Shown in pieces: positions 42,329 to 52,025 of a stretch of DNA of 57,202 nt. The notes under the pieces are model-generated. The model did no database searches and was not told the DNA's origin. It saw only the letters and a list, made by a program, of their open reading frames with translations. The position numbers and the translations under genes are program-made. Origin of the DNA: Streptococcus oralis subsp. tigurinus AZ_3a (GTDB taxonomy: Bacteria > Bacillota > Bacilli > Lactobacillales > Streptococcaceae); contig AORU01000013.1 in NCBI GenBank assembly GCA_000344275.1, positions 1-57,202 of the forward strand, written 5' to 3'. Every line of letters starts with the position of its first letter. Positions within the stretch are counted from its first letter, which is position 1.

Positions 42329-43309
42329 ATGGCTTTAACAGAACAAAAACGTGCACGCTTAGAAAAACTTTCTGATGAAAATGGTATCATCTCAGCTCTT
42401 GCATTTGACCAACGTGGTGCTTTGAAACGCCTTATGGCTCAACACCAAACAGAAGAACCAACTGTGGCTCAAATGGAAGAACTGAAAGTCTTGGTAGCAG
42501 ATGAATTGACTAAATACGCTTCATCTATGCTTCTTGACCCTGAGTATGGACTTCCAGCAACTAAAGCTCTTAATGAAAAAGCTGGTCTTCTCCTTGCTTA
42601 TGAAAAAACAGGTTATGACACAACAAGCACAAAACGCTTGCCAGACTGCTTGGATGTTTGGTCTGCAAAACGTATTAAAGAAGAAGGTGCAGATGCGGTT
42701 AAATTCTTGCTTTACTATGATGTAGATAGCTCAGACGAACTCAACCAAGAAAAACAAGCCTACATCGAACGTATCGGTTCTGAATGTGTGGCTGAAGATA
42801 TCCCATTCTTCCTTGAAATCCTTGCTTACGATGAAAAAATTGCGGACGCAGGTTCTGTAGAATACGCGAAAGTAAAACCACACAAAGTTATCGGTGCTAT
42901 GAAAGTCTTCTCAGACCCACGCTTTAACATTGATGTCTTGAAAGTAGAAGTTCCTGTTAACATTAAATATGTTGAAGGATTCGCTGAGGGTGAAGTGGTT
43001 TACACACGTGAAGAAGCAGCAGCCTTCTTCAAAGCTCAAGATGAAGCAACTAACTTGCCATACATTTACTTGAGTGCTGGTGTATCAGCTAAGCTCTTCC
43101 AAGATACTCTTGTATTTGCTCATGAATCAGGTGCAAACTTCAATGGAGTTCTTTGTGGCCGTGCTACATGGGCTGGATCAGTTGAAGCTTACATCAAAGA
43201 TGGTGAAGCAGCAGCTCGCGAATGGCTTCGAACAACTGGATTTGAGAACATTGATGAACTCAACAAAGTTCTCAAAACAACAGCAACTTCATGGACTGAA
43301 CGTGTGTAA
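42329..43309 (+). CDS. lacD: Tagatose-1,6-bisphosphate aldolase LacD
   Basis: A 326-residue class I aldolase splitting tagatose-1,6-bisphosphate into dihydroxyacetone phosphate and glyceraldehyde-3-P. The start [19 protein letters not shown], the FDQRGAL motif and the Lys in [20 protein letters not shown] regions fit LacD. Last gene of the LacR-type promoter unit; a separate promoter follows before lacT. Confidence 0.97.
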   Translation: MALTEQKRARLEKLSDENGIISALAFDQRGALKRLMAQHQTEEPTVAQMEELKVLVADELTKYASSMLLDPEYGLPATKALNEKAGLLLAYEKTGYDTTSTKRLPDCLDVWSAKRIKEEGADAVKFLLYYDVDSSDELNQEKQAYIERIGSECVAEDIPFFLEILAYDEKIADAGSVEYAKVKPHKVIGAMKVFSDPRFNIDVLKVEVPVNIKYVEGFAEGEVVYTREEAAAFFKAQDEATNLPYIYLSAGVSAKLFQDTLVFAHESGANFNGVLCGRATWAGSVEAYIKDGEAAAREWLRTTGFENIDELNKVLKTTATSWTERV

Positions 43310-43361
43310 GATTTTAATTAGACTGTTTGATCATTTTCGTCTAAAAATGGATTTTTTTGAT

Positions 43362-43398
43362 TGAAAGTGTTTACAATCTTTTATCTTAGTGGTATAAT
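43362..43398 (+). promoter_or_regulatory. lacT promoter overlapped by a CcpA cre site
   Basis: TTTACA (43370-43375) and TATAAT (43393-43398), spacer 17, with TGG before the -10. The cre-like TGAAAGTGTTTACA (43362-43375) differs by one base from TGAAARCGNTTWCA and covers the -35, so CcpA would block this promoter when glucose is present. Confidence 0.75.
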
Positions 43399-43419
43399 TA
43401 AACCATAAATTAATAGTAG

Positions 43420-43452
43420 TGAGTGTTACTAAGTAATATTAGGCATGATCAC
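43420..43452 (+). promoter_or_regulatory. RAT antiterminator RNA site for LacT
   Basis: The leader contains GTGTTACT...TTAGGCATGATCAC, matching the conserved GTTACT and AGGCA parts of ribonucleic antiterminators bound by BglG/LicT/LacT proteins. Its 3' end overlaps the left arm of the following terminator, the standard either/or arrangement. Confidence 0.7.
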
Positions 43453-43503
43453 AGATGAATTAGAAAATAGTAGATTTTCTAACCTCATTTGTGGTCATTT
43501 TTT
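43445..43503 (+). terminator. Leader terminator of the lacTGFE operon
   Basis: A long stem pairs 43445-43468 with 43474-43498 (loop AGTAG, one internal loop, two G-U pairs) and ends in six T. It is expected to stop transcription unless LacT stabilises the RAT. Confidence 0.85.
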
Positions 43504-43540
43504 GTACTCATATACTTTTAAGATACAAAAGGAGGTTGCC

Positions 43541-45788
<2,248 letters not shown>

Positions 45789-45800
45789 AGGAACTGAAAT

Positions 45801-46112
45801 ATGAAAAAAAATGAATTACAAATGCTTGGATTTGAAATTGTTGCATACTCAGGTGATGCTCGCAGTACACTGTTGCAACTATTAAAAGAAGCAAGGTCTG
45901 GAAACTTTGACAATGTAGAGCGAGCTATGCGTGATGCTGACGAGAATCTAGCGAAAGCCCATAATGCTCAGACAAAACTATTAGCAGAAGAAGCCGCTGG
46001 TGAAGATTTGGATATTGGTTTTATCTTTATCCACGGTCAGGATCACCTGATGACAACCTTGTTGCTTCGTGATTTAATTCAGGATTTTATAGAACTTTAT
46101 AAAAATCATTAA
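45801..46112 (+). CDS. lacF: PTS lactose-specific IIA component LacF
   Basis: A 103-residue helical EIIA-Lac that forms trimers. The phosphorylation site His78 and neighbouring His82 lie in FIHGQDHLMTT. It receives phosphate from HPr and passes it to the IIB domain of LacE. It lies 12 bases after lacG. Confidence 0.96.
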   Translation: MKKNELQMLGFEIVAYSGDARSTLLQLLKEARSGNFDNVERAMRDADENLAKAHNAQTKLLAEEAAGEDLDIGFIFIHGQDHLMTTLLLRDLIQDFIELYKNH

Positions 46113-46132
46113 TTTAAAAGAAAGGATATAAC

Positions 46133-46173
46133 CAATGCTTAGTAGAATTTTCCTCCCTTTCTACTAGGCATTG
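46133..46173 (+). promoter_or_regulatory. lacF-lacE intergenic hairpin with anti-SD loop
   Basis: 46133-46146 pairs with 46160-46173 over 14 positions with a single G-U pair. The 13-base loop contains CTCCCT (46153-46158), the exact complement of AGGGAG (46179-46184), which is the lacE Shine-Dalgarno. No T-run follows, so it is not a terminator. It could restrain lacE translation (inference). Confidence 0.55.
46135..46167 (+). CDS. Putative leader peptide upstream of lacE (10 codons)
   Basis: ATG at 46135, 8 bases after AAGGA, opens a 10-residue frame MLSRIFLPFY ending in TAG. It runs through the hairpin described above and is in the same frame as lacE, 57 bases upstream of it. A ribosome translating it would melt the hairpin. 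It may be a real control peptide or a chance frame; conservation in relatives would decide. Confidence 0.35.
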   Translation: MLSRIFLPFY

Positions 46174-46191
46174 ATTGTAGGGAGTTTTATC

Positions 46192-47850
46192 ATGAATAAA
46201 CTCATTCAACAAATTGAAAAAGGAAAACCCTTTTTCGAGAAGGTATCACGTAACATTTATCTAGGCGCTATCCGTGATGGTTTCCTAGCAGCTATGCCAG
46301 CGATATTATTTTCAAGTATTTTTATCTTGATTGCTTCCATACCAGATGTTCTTGGTGTTAAATTGCCCGAAGACGTTTCAGCTTGGCTTTGGAAAATATA
46401 TAACTATTCAATGGGAGTAGTTGCTCTCCTAGTTTCTGCCACAACTGCACGTTGTTTAGCTGAATCTGTCAATAGAAAAATGCCTGCAAACAAAAAGATT
46501 AATGCAGTATCCGTGATGCTAGCTTCTATCGTTAGTTTTCTCCTATTAAGTGTTGATCAAATAGACAAGGGTCTTGCTAGTGGTTACATGGGGACAAAGG
46601 GAATTCTAGCAGCATTCGTAGCAGCTTTTATCACAGTAAATATGTATAAATTCTGTGTTTTGAAAGATATTACGATTAAGATGCCTAAAGAAGTGCCAGG
46701 GACTATATCCCAAACCTTCCGAGATATCTTCCCATTCTCATTTGCAGTTTTTGCAGCAGTCATTATTGATACGCTTATCCGCCATTTCTTTGGTCATTCA
46801 TTTGCGGAAGCTGTAATCAGTTTAATGCAACCGTTATTCAGCGCCGCTGATGGTTATCTAGGAATTGCCATTATCTGGGGTGCGATGGCTCTCTTCTGGT
46901 TTGTAGGTGTACACGGACCATCTATCGTAGAACCAGCTATTGTAGCAGTTATCTATGCAAATGTTGAAACAAACCTTCAATTGGTTAAGGCAGGAGAACA
47001 GGCTTCAAATGTTTTGACAGTTGGTTTGGGTAATTTCGTTGGTACAATGGGTGGTACAGGTGCAACGTTAGTTGTTCCCTTCTTATTCCTCCTTTTTGCA
47101 AAATCAAAACAATTAAAAGCTGTAGGTAAGGCTTCCTTTATTCCAGTAAGTTTCGCAGTTAATGAACCTTTACTTTTTGCCACACCAATTATTTTAAATC
47201 CATATTTCTTTGTACCATTTCTATTTGCACCAATTGCAAATGTTTGGATCTTCAAGTTCTTTGTAGATGTCTTAAAAATGAATAGTTTTATGTACGTTCT
47301 ACCTTGGGCTACACCTGCTCCAATAGGATTGATCCTCGGTACTGGTGTAAGCGTTCTCGCGATTATCTTAGTATTTGTCTTAATTTTCGTAGATAGTATT
47401 ATCTATCTTCCATTTATCAAGGCTTATGATGCCTCACTTCTTGAAGAAGAAAAACAAAAAACAAGCGAAGAAAGCACAGAACAGTCTAATCCTGAAACAG
47501 TATCAACTAAAGAAGTTGTTACCAAATTAGTCAATCAATCAATCAATGTATTGGTCCTTTGTGCTGGAGCAGGCACGAGCGCTATGCTTGCAAATGCAAT
47601 CACTGAAGGAGCCAAAGAAACAGGAGCCACTATTTCAGCATCAGCTGGCGCTTATGGATCTCATTATGAAATCATGAAGAACTTTGATATGATTATACTG
47701 GCTCCACAGGTAAATTCATTCTATGAAGATATCAAGAAAGACACAGATGCCCTCGGTATAAAACTTGCTGCTACAAAAGGTGCTGAATACATTAAATTAA
47801 CACGTGATCCTAAAGGAGCCATTTCATTTGTGCTATCCTATTTCGATTAA
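46192..47850 (+). CDS. lacE: PTS lactose-specific IICB component LacE
   Basis: A 552-residue transporter: a IIC membrane domain (about residues 1-410, MNKLIQQIEKGKPFFEKVSRNIY at the start in part, FVGVHGPSIVEPAI, FAVNEPLLFATPI) and, after a Glu/Ser-rich linker, a IIB domain with its phospho-Cys in VLVLCAGAGTSAML. Start ATG 46192 uses GGGAG; an in-frame TTG at 46171 is not needed. Imports lactose, possibly also galactan-derived galactobiose (inference). Confidence 0.95.
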   Translation: MNKLIQQIEKGKPFFEKVSRNIYLGAIRDGFLAAMPAILFSSIFILIASIPDVLGVKLPEDVSAWLWKIYNYSMGVVALLVSATTARCLAESVNRKMPANKKINAVSVMLASIVSFLLLSVDQIDKGLASGYMGTKGILAAFVAAFITVNMYKFCVLKDITIKMPKEVPGTISQTFRDIFPFSFAVFAAVIIDTLIRHFFGHSFAEAVISLMQPLFSAADGYLGIAIIWGAMALFWFVGVHGPSIVEPAIVAVIYANVETNLQLVKAGEQASNVLTVGLGNFVGTMGGTGATLVVPFLFLLFAKSKQLKAVGKASFIPVSFAVNEPLLFATPIILNPYFFVPFLFAPIANVWIFKFFVDVLKMNSFMYVLPWATPAPIGLILGTGVSVLAIILVFVLIFVDSIIYLPFIKAYDASLLEEEKQKTSEESTEQSNPETVSTKEVVTKLVNQSINVLVLCAGAGTSAMLANAITEGAKETGATISASAGAYGSHYEIMKNFDMIILAPQVNSFYEDIKKDTDALGIKLAATKGAEYIKLTRDPKGAISFVLSYFD

Positions 47851-47865
47851 TGTTTAGGTGATGAT

Positions 47866-49896
47866 ATGAGATATAATTCTAAATTGGTCAATTTCATCTC
47901 GATGACTTTTCTGTTAGCATTTCTCTTTATCTTACCAGTTAAAAGTGTCTTTGCAGATGATGATTTTTATGTCGAAAAGGTTGAAAACTTACCCAGTGAT
48001 TTTATTAAAGGAGCTGATATTTCAACATTAATAGCTCAAGAAGAAAGTGGTGTTCGCTATTATGATGAGAATGGTAACGAGAAAGATTTAATCACTATTC
48101 TTGCAGAAAATGGCGTCAATTATGTTCGCGTTCGAATCTGGAATAATCCTTATGATGACAAAGGTCATGGGTACGGTGCTGGTAATAGTGACCTCTCTAA
48201 GGCGATTGCAATTGGGAAAAGAGCTACTGCTGCAGGGATGAGAGTTCTGGTGGATTTTCACTATTCAGATTTCTGGGCAGATCCTGGTCGTCAGGTCTCT
48301 CCAAAAGCTTGGGCCACTATGACGATTGATGAAAAATCTAAAGCTTTATATCAATTTACAAAAGAAAGTTTGAACACACTGCGTGCTTCAGGTGTCGATG
48401 TTGGTATGGTTCAAGTTGGGAATGAGACAACTAGCAGTGGCATGGCAGGAGAAGCAGGTGACGAACGTTATCAGTTATTTAAAGCGGGTACGCAGGCTGT
48501 CAGGGATGTTGACAAATCTATATTGATAGCCTTACACTTCACCAATCCAGAAAAGAAATCAACGATCTTGTATTATGCAGAAAAGCTAAAAGAGAATCAG
48601 ATTGATTATGATGTTTTTGCAACGAGTTACTATTCATTTTGGCATGGAAGTCTTGAAAACTTAAATTCAGTTTTGACAGAGATTAGAGAAAAATATGGGA
48701 AACAAACTTTAATTGCAGAAACAAGTTATGCTTATACATTGGAAGATGGTGATGGTCAGAAGAATGTAATCAAATCTGAGCAACAAACGAAGAATGGAGG
48801 GTATCCTCCAACAGTGCAAGGCCAGGCAAATAATTTGCGTGATGTGATTGCTACAAGTCAATCTGCAGGTGCTTTAGGAGTGTTCTATTGGGAACCTGCT
48901 TGGATACCGGTCGGTAAAGCTGATAGAAATTCGAATCTACCTATTTGGGAGCAATATGGTTCTGGCTGGGCTTCATCATATGCCATCTCTTATGATCCTA
49001 ACGTTGATGAATCAAATTATGGAGGATCTGAATGGGATAATCAAGCACTATTTGATTTTAATGGGAAAGCCCTTCAATCATTAAAAGTATTTAAATTTGT
49101 CAATACAGGTTATGGCACAGTACCTGAGAAAAAGGATAATCAAAATAGAGAGAAAGAAGACGAGGACACCACAAATTTACTTCAAAACGGAAGTTTTGAA
49201 GAAGAGAACTTTGAAGCCTATAAGATCAGTCAAAGCTATGTTGAGCGTCAGAATGATACCCCTAAGACGGGTCAATATGCCCTTCATTTTTGGTCAGATA
49301 AGAGTATTGATTATCAAGTAGAGCAAGCAGTTACTCTTGAACCAGGAACCTATCGTTTCTCAATTCAAATGCAAGGGGATAAAACAGGTAGTAGTGAAAG
49401 AATCTTCTCTTATGTGAGGTTCAATGATACAACTTCAGAAGGGAATCAACTACACTTGGAAGGTTATGCTATTTGGAAAGAAAGTTTTGTTGAGTTTAAA
49501 CTTACTGAAAAGACTCAGGTAAATGTGGGTCTATCAGTTACAGCAGATGCGGGAGCTTGGGGAACAACTGACGATTGGAAATTGAAAAAAATCGATGCAA
49601 CTGAAAATTCCCAAACCCCGTCAGAACAGACTCAAACTGATGATAGCCATGAAGGAAAGCTAGAACCACCATTATCTTCATCAGAGGATCCAAAGTCTAA
49701 AACAGAACCATCAACTTCCTCCCAAAAAGTGACTACTAACCAGTCGGTTCGAAAAGATGAAGGTAGTAGAACCCAGAATGATAAACGTAAAAATCTTCCT
49801 GAAACGGGAATGAGAGATCAAAAGATATTGTTCATATTGGGATTGGGAGGTATCGTATTAGTTATAGGAACAAATTTGTATCGTAGGAAAAAATAG
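47866..49896 (+). CDS. Cell-wall-anchored arabinogalactan endo-beta-1,4-galactanase (GH53)
   Basis: A 676-residue secreted enzyme. Residues 1-30 form a signal peptide (cut near VFA-DD). Residues about 45-410 are a GH53 barrel; the acid/base is Glu187 in QVGNET and the nucleophile Glu285 in IAETSY. Residues about 435-580 (NLLQNGSFEEENFEAY...) look like a beta-sandwich carbohydrate-binding module. A Ser/Thr/Lys-rich spacer leads to the sortase signal LPETG, a hydrophobic helix and RRKK. GH53 cuts beta-1,4-galactan of pectin. It starts 15 bases after lacE, so it belongs to the lac operon. Confidence 0.92.
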   Translation: MRYNSKLVNFISMTFLLAFLFILPVKSVFADDDFYVEKVENLPSDFIKGADISTLIAQEESGVRYYDENGNEKDLITILAENGVNYVRVRIWNNPYDDKGHGYGAGNSDLSKAIAIGKRATAAGMRVLVDFHYSDFWADPGRQVSPKAWATMTIDEKSKALYQFTKESLNTLRASGVDVGMVQVGNETTSSGMAGEAGDERYQLFKAGTQAVRDVDKSILIALHFTNPEKKSTILYYAEKLKENQIDYDVFATSYYSFWHGSLENLNSVLTEIREKYGKQTLIAETSYAYTLEDGDGQKNVIKSEQQTKNGGYPPTVQGQANNLRDVIATSQSAGALGVFYWEPAWIPVGKADRNSNLPIWEQYGSGWASSYAISYDPNVDESNYGGSEWDNQALFDFNGKALQSLKVFKFVNTGYGTVPEKKDNQNREKEDEDTTNLLQNGSFEEENFEAYKISQSYVERQNDTPKTGQYALHFWSDKSIDYQVEQAVTLEPGTYRFSIQMQGDKTGSSERIFSYVRFNDTTSEGNQLHLEGYAIWKESFVEFKLTEKTQVNVGLSVTADAGAWGTTDDWKLKKIDATENSQTPSEQTQTDDSHEGKLEPPLSSSEDPKSKTEPSTSSQKVTTNQSVRKDEGSRTQNDKRKNLPETGMRDQKILFILGLGGIVLVIGTNLYRRKK

Positions 49897-49930
49897 TTGA
49901 AATTTCAACTTATCGATTAAACCTTCATAT

Positions 49931-49965
49931 AAAAATTCCCCGCCAAAAGGCAGGGAAATTTTTAT
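49931..49965. terminator. Bidirectional terminator between the galactanase gene and lacR
   Basis: A stem near AAAATTCCCC-GCC and GGC-AGGGAAATTTT with loop AAAA, bordered by A and T runs. Confidence 0.75.
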
Positions 49966-50729
49966 GGTTTTGATAAAAGAATGGTTGTTTGTTTCGACAG
50001 GTCTTCAAATGTCTCCTGACTCAGTTTGGAATCTGAAACGATGGTATCAATTTCTGAGATATTGTAGAAATTGTAAAAATCAAACTTATTAAACTTACTG
50101 TGGTCTGCCAGTAAGTATTTTTTATTGGCATTGTTCAAGGCGATTCGTTGTACCTCGCCCTCTTCTTCACTGAAAGTAGCAATTGCCTTATCCTTAATAC
50201 CATTACAGCTTACAAAAGCTTTAGAAAACTGAAGGTTGGTTAAATCTTGCAAGGTAAGTGTCCCTACAAAAGCACCAGTGATAGAGCGATAATTTCCACC
50301 AATCAAGATCAAATCTGTTAGTTTTCGTTCGTTTAGGATGAGAAAAACAGGAAGACTGTTTGTTACGACACGAATGTTATCAATAGGGAGCTCACGAGCA
50401 AAACATTCTAAGGTTGTTCCTGGCCCGATAAAAATAGTTTCACCTTCGTCAATCAAATGACCTGCAAAACGGCTAATTTCTTGTTTTTCAGCAATCTGCA
50501 GGCCTTGTTTTTCGACATTTGAGCGTTCGTTGTTTAAGAGAGAACCTGTACGAAGTTTTTCAGCGCCACCGTGCACACGAACCAGCAAATCCTTGTCTGC
50601 CAGTTCTTGTAAATAGCGGCGAGCTGTCATATCTGACACATCAAGACTTTCCATAATCTCTTTTACAGTAATGGTGCCTTTTGTGTTTACTGCTTCTAGA
50701 ATACTATCTAGTTTTTCTTGCTTTAGCAT
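49962..50729 (-). CDS. lacR: DeoR family repressor (LacR-like)
   Basis: A 255-residue regulator with an N-terminal helix-turn-helix (ITVKEIMESLDVSDMTARRYLQEL, in parts) and the HGGAEKL motif, then a DeoR sensor domain that binds phosphorylated sugars such as tagatose-6-P. The ATG at 50729 follows GAGGTGAT; a GTG three codons upstream lies in the SD. It is convergent with the galactanase gene, and by position should control the gat and lac promoters. Confidence 0.92.
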   Translation of the reverse strand: MLKQEKLDSILEAVNTKGTITVKEIMESLDVSDMTARRYLQELADKDLLVRVHGGAEKLRTGSLLNNERSNVEKQGLQIAEKQEISRFAGHLIDEGETIFIGPGTTLECFARELPIDNIRVVTNSLPVFLILNERKLTDLILIGGNYRSITGAFVGTLTLQDLTNLQFSKAFVSCNGIKDKAIATFSEEEGEVQRIALNNANKKYLLADHSKFNKFDFYNFYNISEIDTIVSDSKLSQETFEDLSKQTTILLSKP

Positions 50730-50757
50730 CCTTATCACCTCGATTTCTACTATTATT

Positions 50758-50813
50758 ATCTTACCATAAAACGCTCAATCAATCAAATAGAAAAAAACAA
50801 AATAAAACAAAAA
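50758..50813 (-). promoter_or_regulatory. lacR promoter and A/C-rich motif
   Basis: On the minus strand TTGATT (50781-50786) is followed by 17 bases and TAAGAT with TGG before it. 50796-50813 is an exact copy of the 18-base motif upstream of the gat promoter. It also lies in the U-tract region of the nrdF terminator, which is an alternative reason for its composition. Confidence 0.5.
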
Positions 50814-50852
50814 CAAAAATATCATAGTCGTTTTAAACAAACCATGATATTT
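50805..50852 (-). terminator. Terminator of nrdF
   Basis: On the minus strand AAATATCAT (50844-50852) pairs with ATGATATTT (50817-50825), followed by TTGTTTTTGTTTTATTTT. Confidence 0.65.
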
Positions 50853-50868
50853 TGAATGATTGGTCAAA

Positions 50869-51831
50869 TTAGTCTAAACCGTAGTTGTAATCCTCGTCTT
50901 GCATGGCTTCAACTTCACCAAGGAGGTAACCATTTCCGACTTGAGAGAAGAAGTCGTGGTTAGAAGTTCCTGTTGAAATTCCGTTCATAACGATTGGGTT
51001 GACATCATCAGCTGAATCTGGGAAAAGTGGATCTTGTCCTAGGTTCATAAGAGCTTTATTGGCATTGTAACGAAGGAAGGTTTTAACTTCTTCGGTCCAT
51101 CCCACACCGTCATAGAGACTTTCTGTATAACCTTCTTCGTTCTCATAGAGGGTATAGAGCAGGTCGTACATCCATTCTTTGAGTTTTTCTTGCTCTTCTT
51201 CAGGCAATTCATTAAAACCAAGTTGGAATTTGTAACCAATGTAAGTTCCGTGAACAGACTCATCACGAATGATCAGTTTGATGATTTCCGCAACGTTGGC
51301 CAGTTTGTTGTTACCGAGATAGTAGAGGGGCGTAAAGAAACCAGAGTAGAAGAGGAAAGTTTCAAGGAAAACGCTGGCAACTTTCTTTTCTAGTGGGCTA
51401 CCATTGAGATAGATTTCATTGATAATTTCCGCTTTTCTTTGTAGATAAGGGTTAGTGTTGGTCCATTCAAAGATTTCTTCGATTTCGGCCTTGGTATTCA
51501 AGGTTGAAAAGATAGAAGAGTAAGATTTTGCGTGGACAGATTCCATAAACTGGATGTTGTTGAAAACAGCTTCCTCATGCGGTGTACGAATGTCTGCGCG
51601 AAGCGCCTGAACCCCTGTTTCAGATTGCATGGTATCGAGAAGGGTCAAACCACCAAAGACTTTTCCAACCAAGTCTTTTTCTTTGTTTGATAGTTTTCTC
51701 CAGTCGTCTAGGTCATTTGACAAGGGAATACGCGTATCGAGCCAGAATTGCTCCGTTAGCTTTTCCCAAGTTGATTTGTCGATGACATCTTCGATGGCAT
51801 TCCAGTTAATGGCTTTGTAGTAAGTTTCCAT
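50869..51831 (-). CDS. nrdF: Class Ib ribonucleotide reductase beta subunit NrdF
   Basis: A 320-residue radical-generating subunit with a Mn/Fe site. The metal-ligand helices are visible (EEAVFNNIQFMESVHAKSYS with Glu and His, and IIRDESVHGTYIGYKFQ). It passes the tyrosyl radical to NrdE. It is separated from nrdE by 194 bases that contain a hairpin and a likely promoter. The nrdI flavodoxin gene needed for Mn loading is not in this locus. Confidence 0.97.
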   Translation of the reverse strand: METYYKAINWNAIEDVIDKSTWEKLTEQFWLDTRIPLSNDLDDWRKLSNKEKDLVGKVFGGLTLLDTMQSETGVQALRADIRTPHEEAVFNNIQFMESVHAKSYSSIFSTLNTKAEIEEIFEWTNTNPYLQRKAEIINEIYLNGSPLEKKVASVFLETFLFYSGFFTPLYYLGNNKLANVAEIIKLIIRDESVHGTYIGYKFQLGFNELPEEEQEKLKEWMYDLLYTLYENEEGYTESLYDGVGWTEEVKTFLRYNANKALMNLGQDPLFPDSADDVNPIVMNGISTGTSNHDFFSQVGNGYLLGEVEAMQDEDYNYGLD

Positions 51832-51878
51832 TTGAAATCTCTTTCTGTATGTAATAATGCGATTGTCGAATCATCTCT

Positions 51879-51887
51879 ATTTTATCA
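51879..51887 (-). promoter_or_regulatory. Possible nrdF promoter (extended -10)
   Basis: TGA-TAAAAT on the minus strand, about 48 bases before the nrdF ATG, downstream of the nrdE-nrdF hairpin. Confidence 0.45.
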
Positions 51888-51905
51888 TAGTCTGAGAAGA
51901 GTATC

Positions 51906-51932
51906 GCACAAAAAGTCGGAAGCCCGACTTTT
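51906..51932 (-). terminator. Hairpin between nrdE and nrdF (terminator/attenuator)
   Basis: AAAAGTCGG (51911-51919) pairs with CCGACTTTT (51924-51932), loop of 4. On the minus strand it is followed by TTTTT, so it can end nrdHE transcripts. Confidence 0.75.
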
Positions 51933-52025
51933 TAGTTTTTCATGGTATTTAAGATACTTATCAAGTTTTGTATGGCGGGTAATTTAATCAGTAGTCTGAG
52001 AAAATGTGGTCGCTTCAGATAAAAA

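Noticed and set aside
43318..43344. Terminator right after lacD (TTAGAC/GTCTAA)
   Set aside because: A 6-bp stem with a 15-base loop and no proper T-run; too weak to call.
46135..46191. lacE N-terminal extension starting at 46135
   Set aside because: A TAG codon interrupts it, and MNKLIQQIEKGKPFFEK from 46192 matches the usual LacE start.
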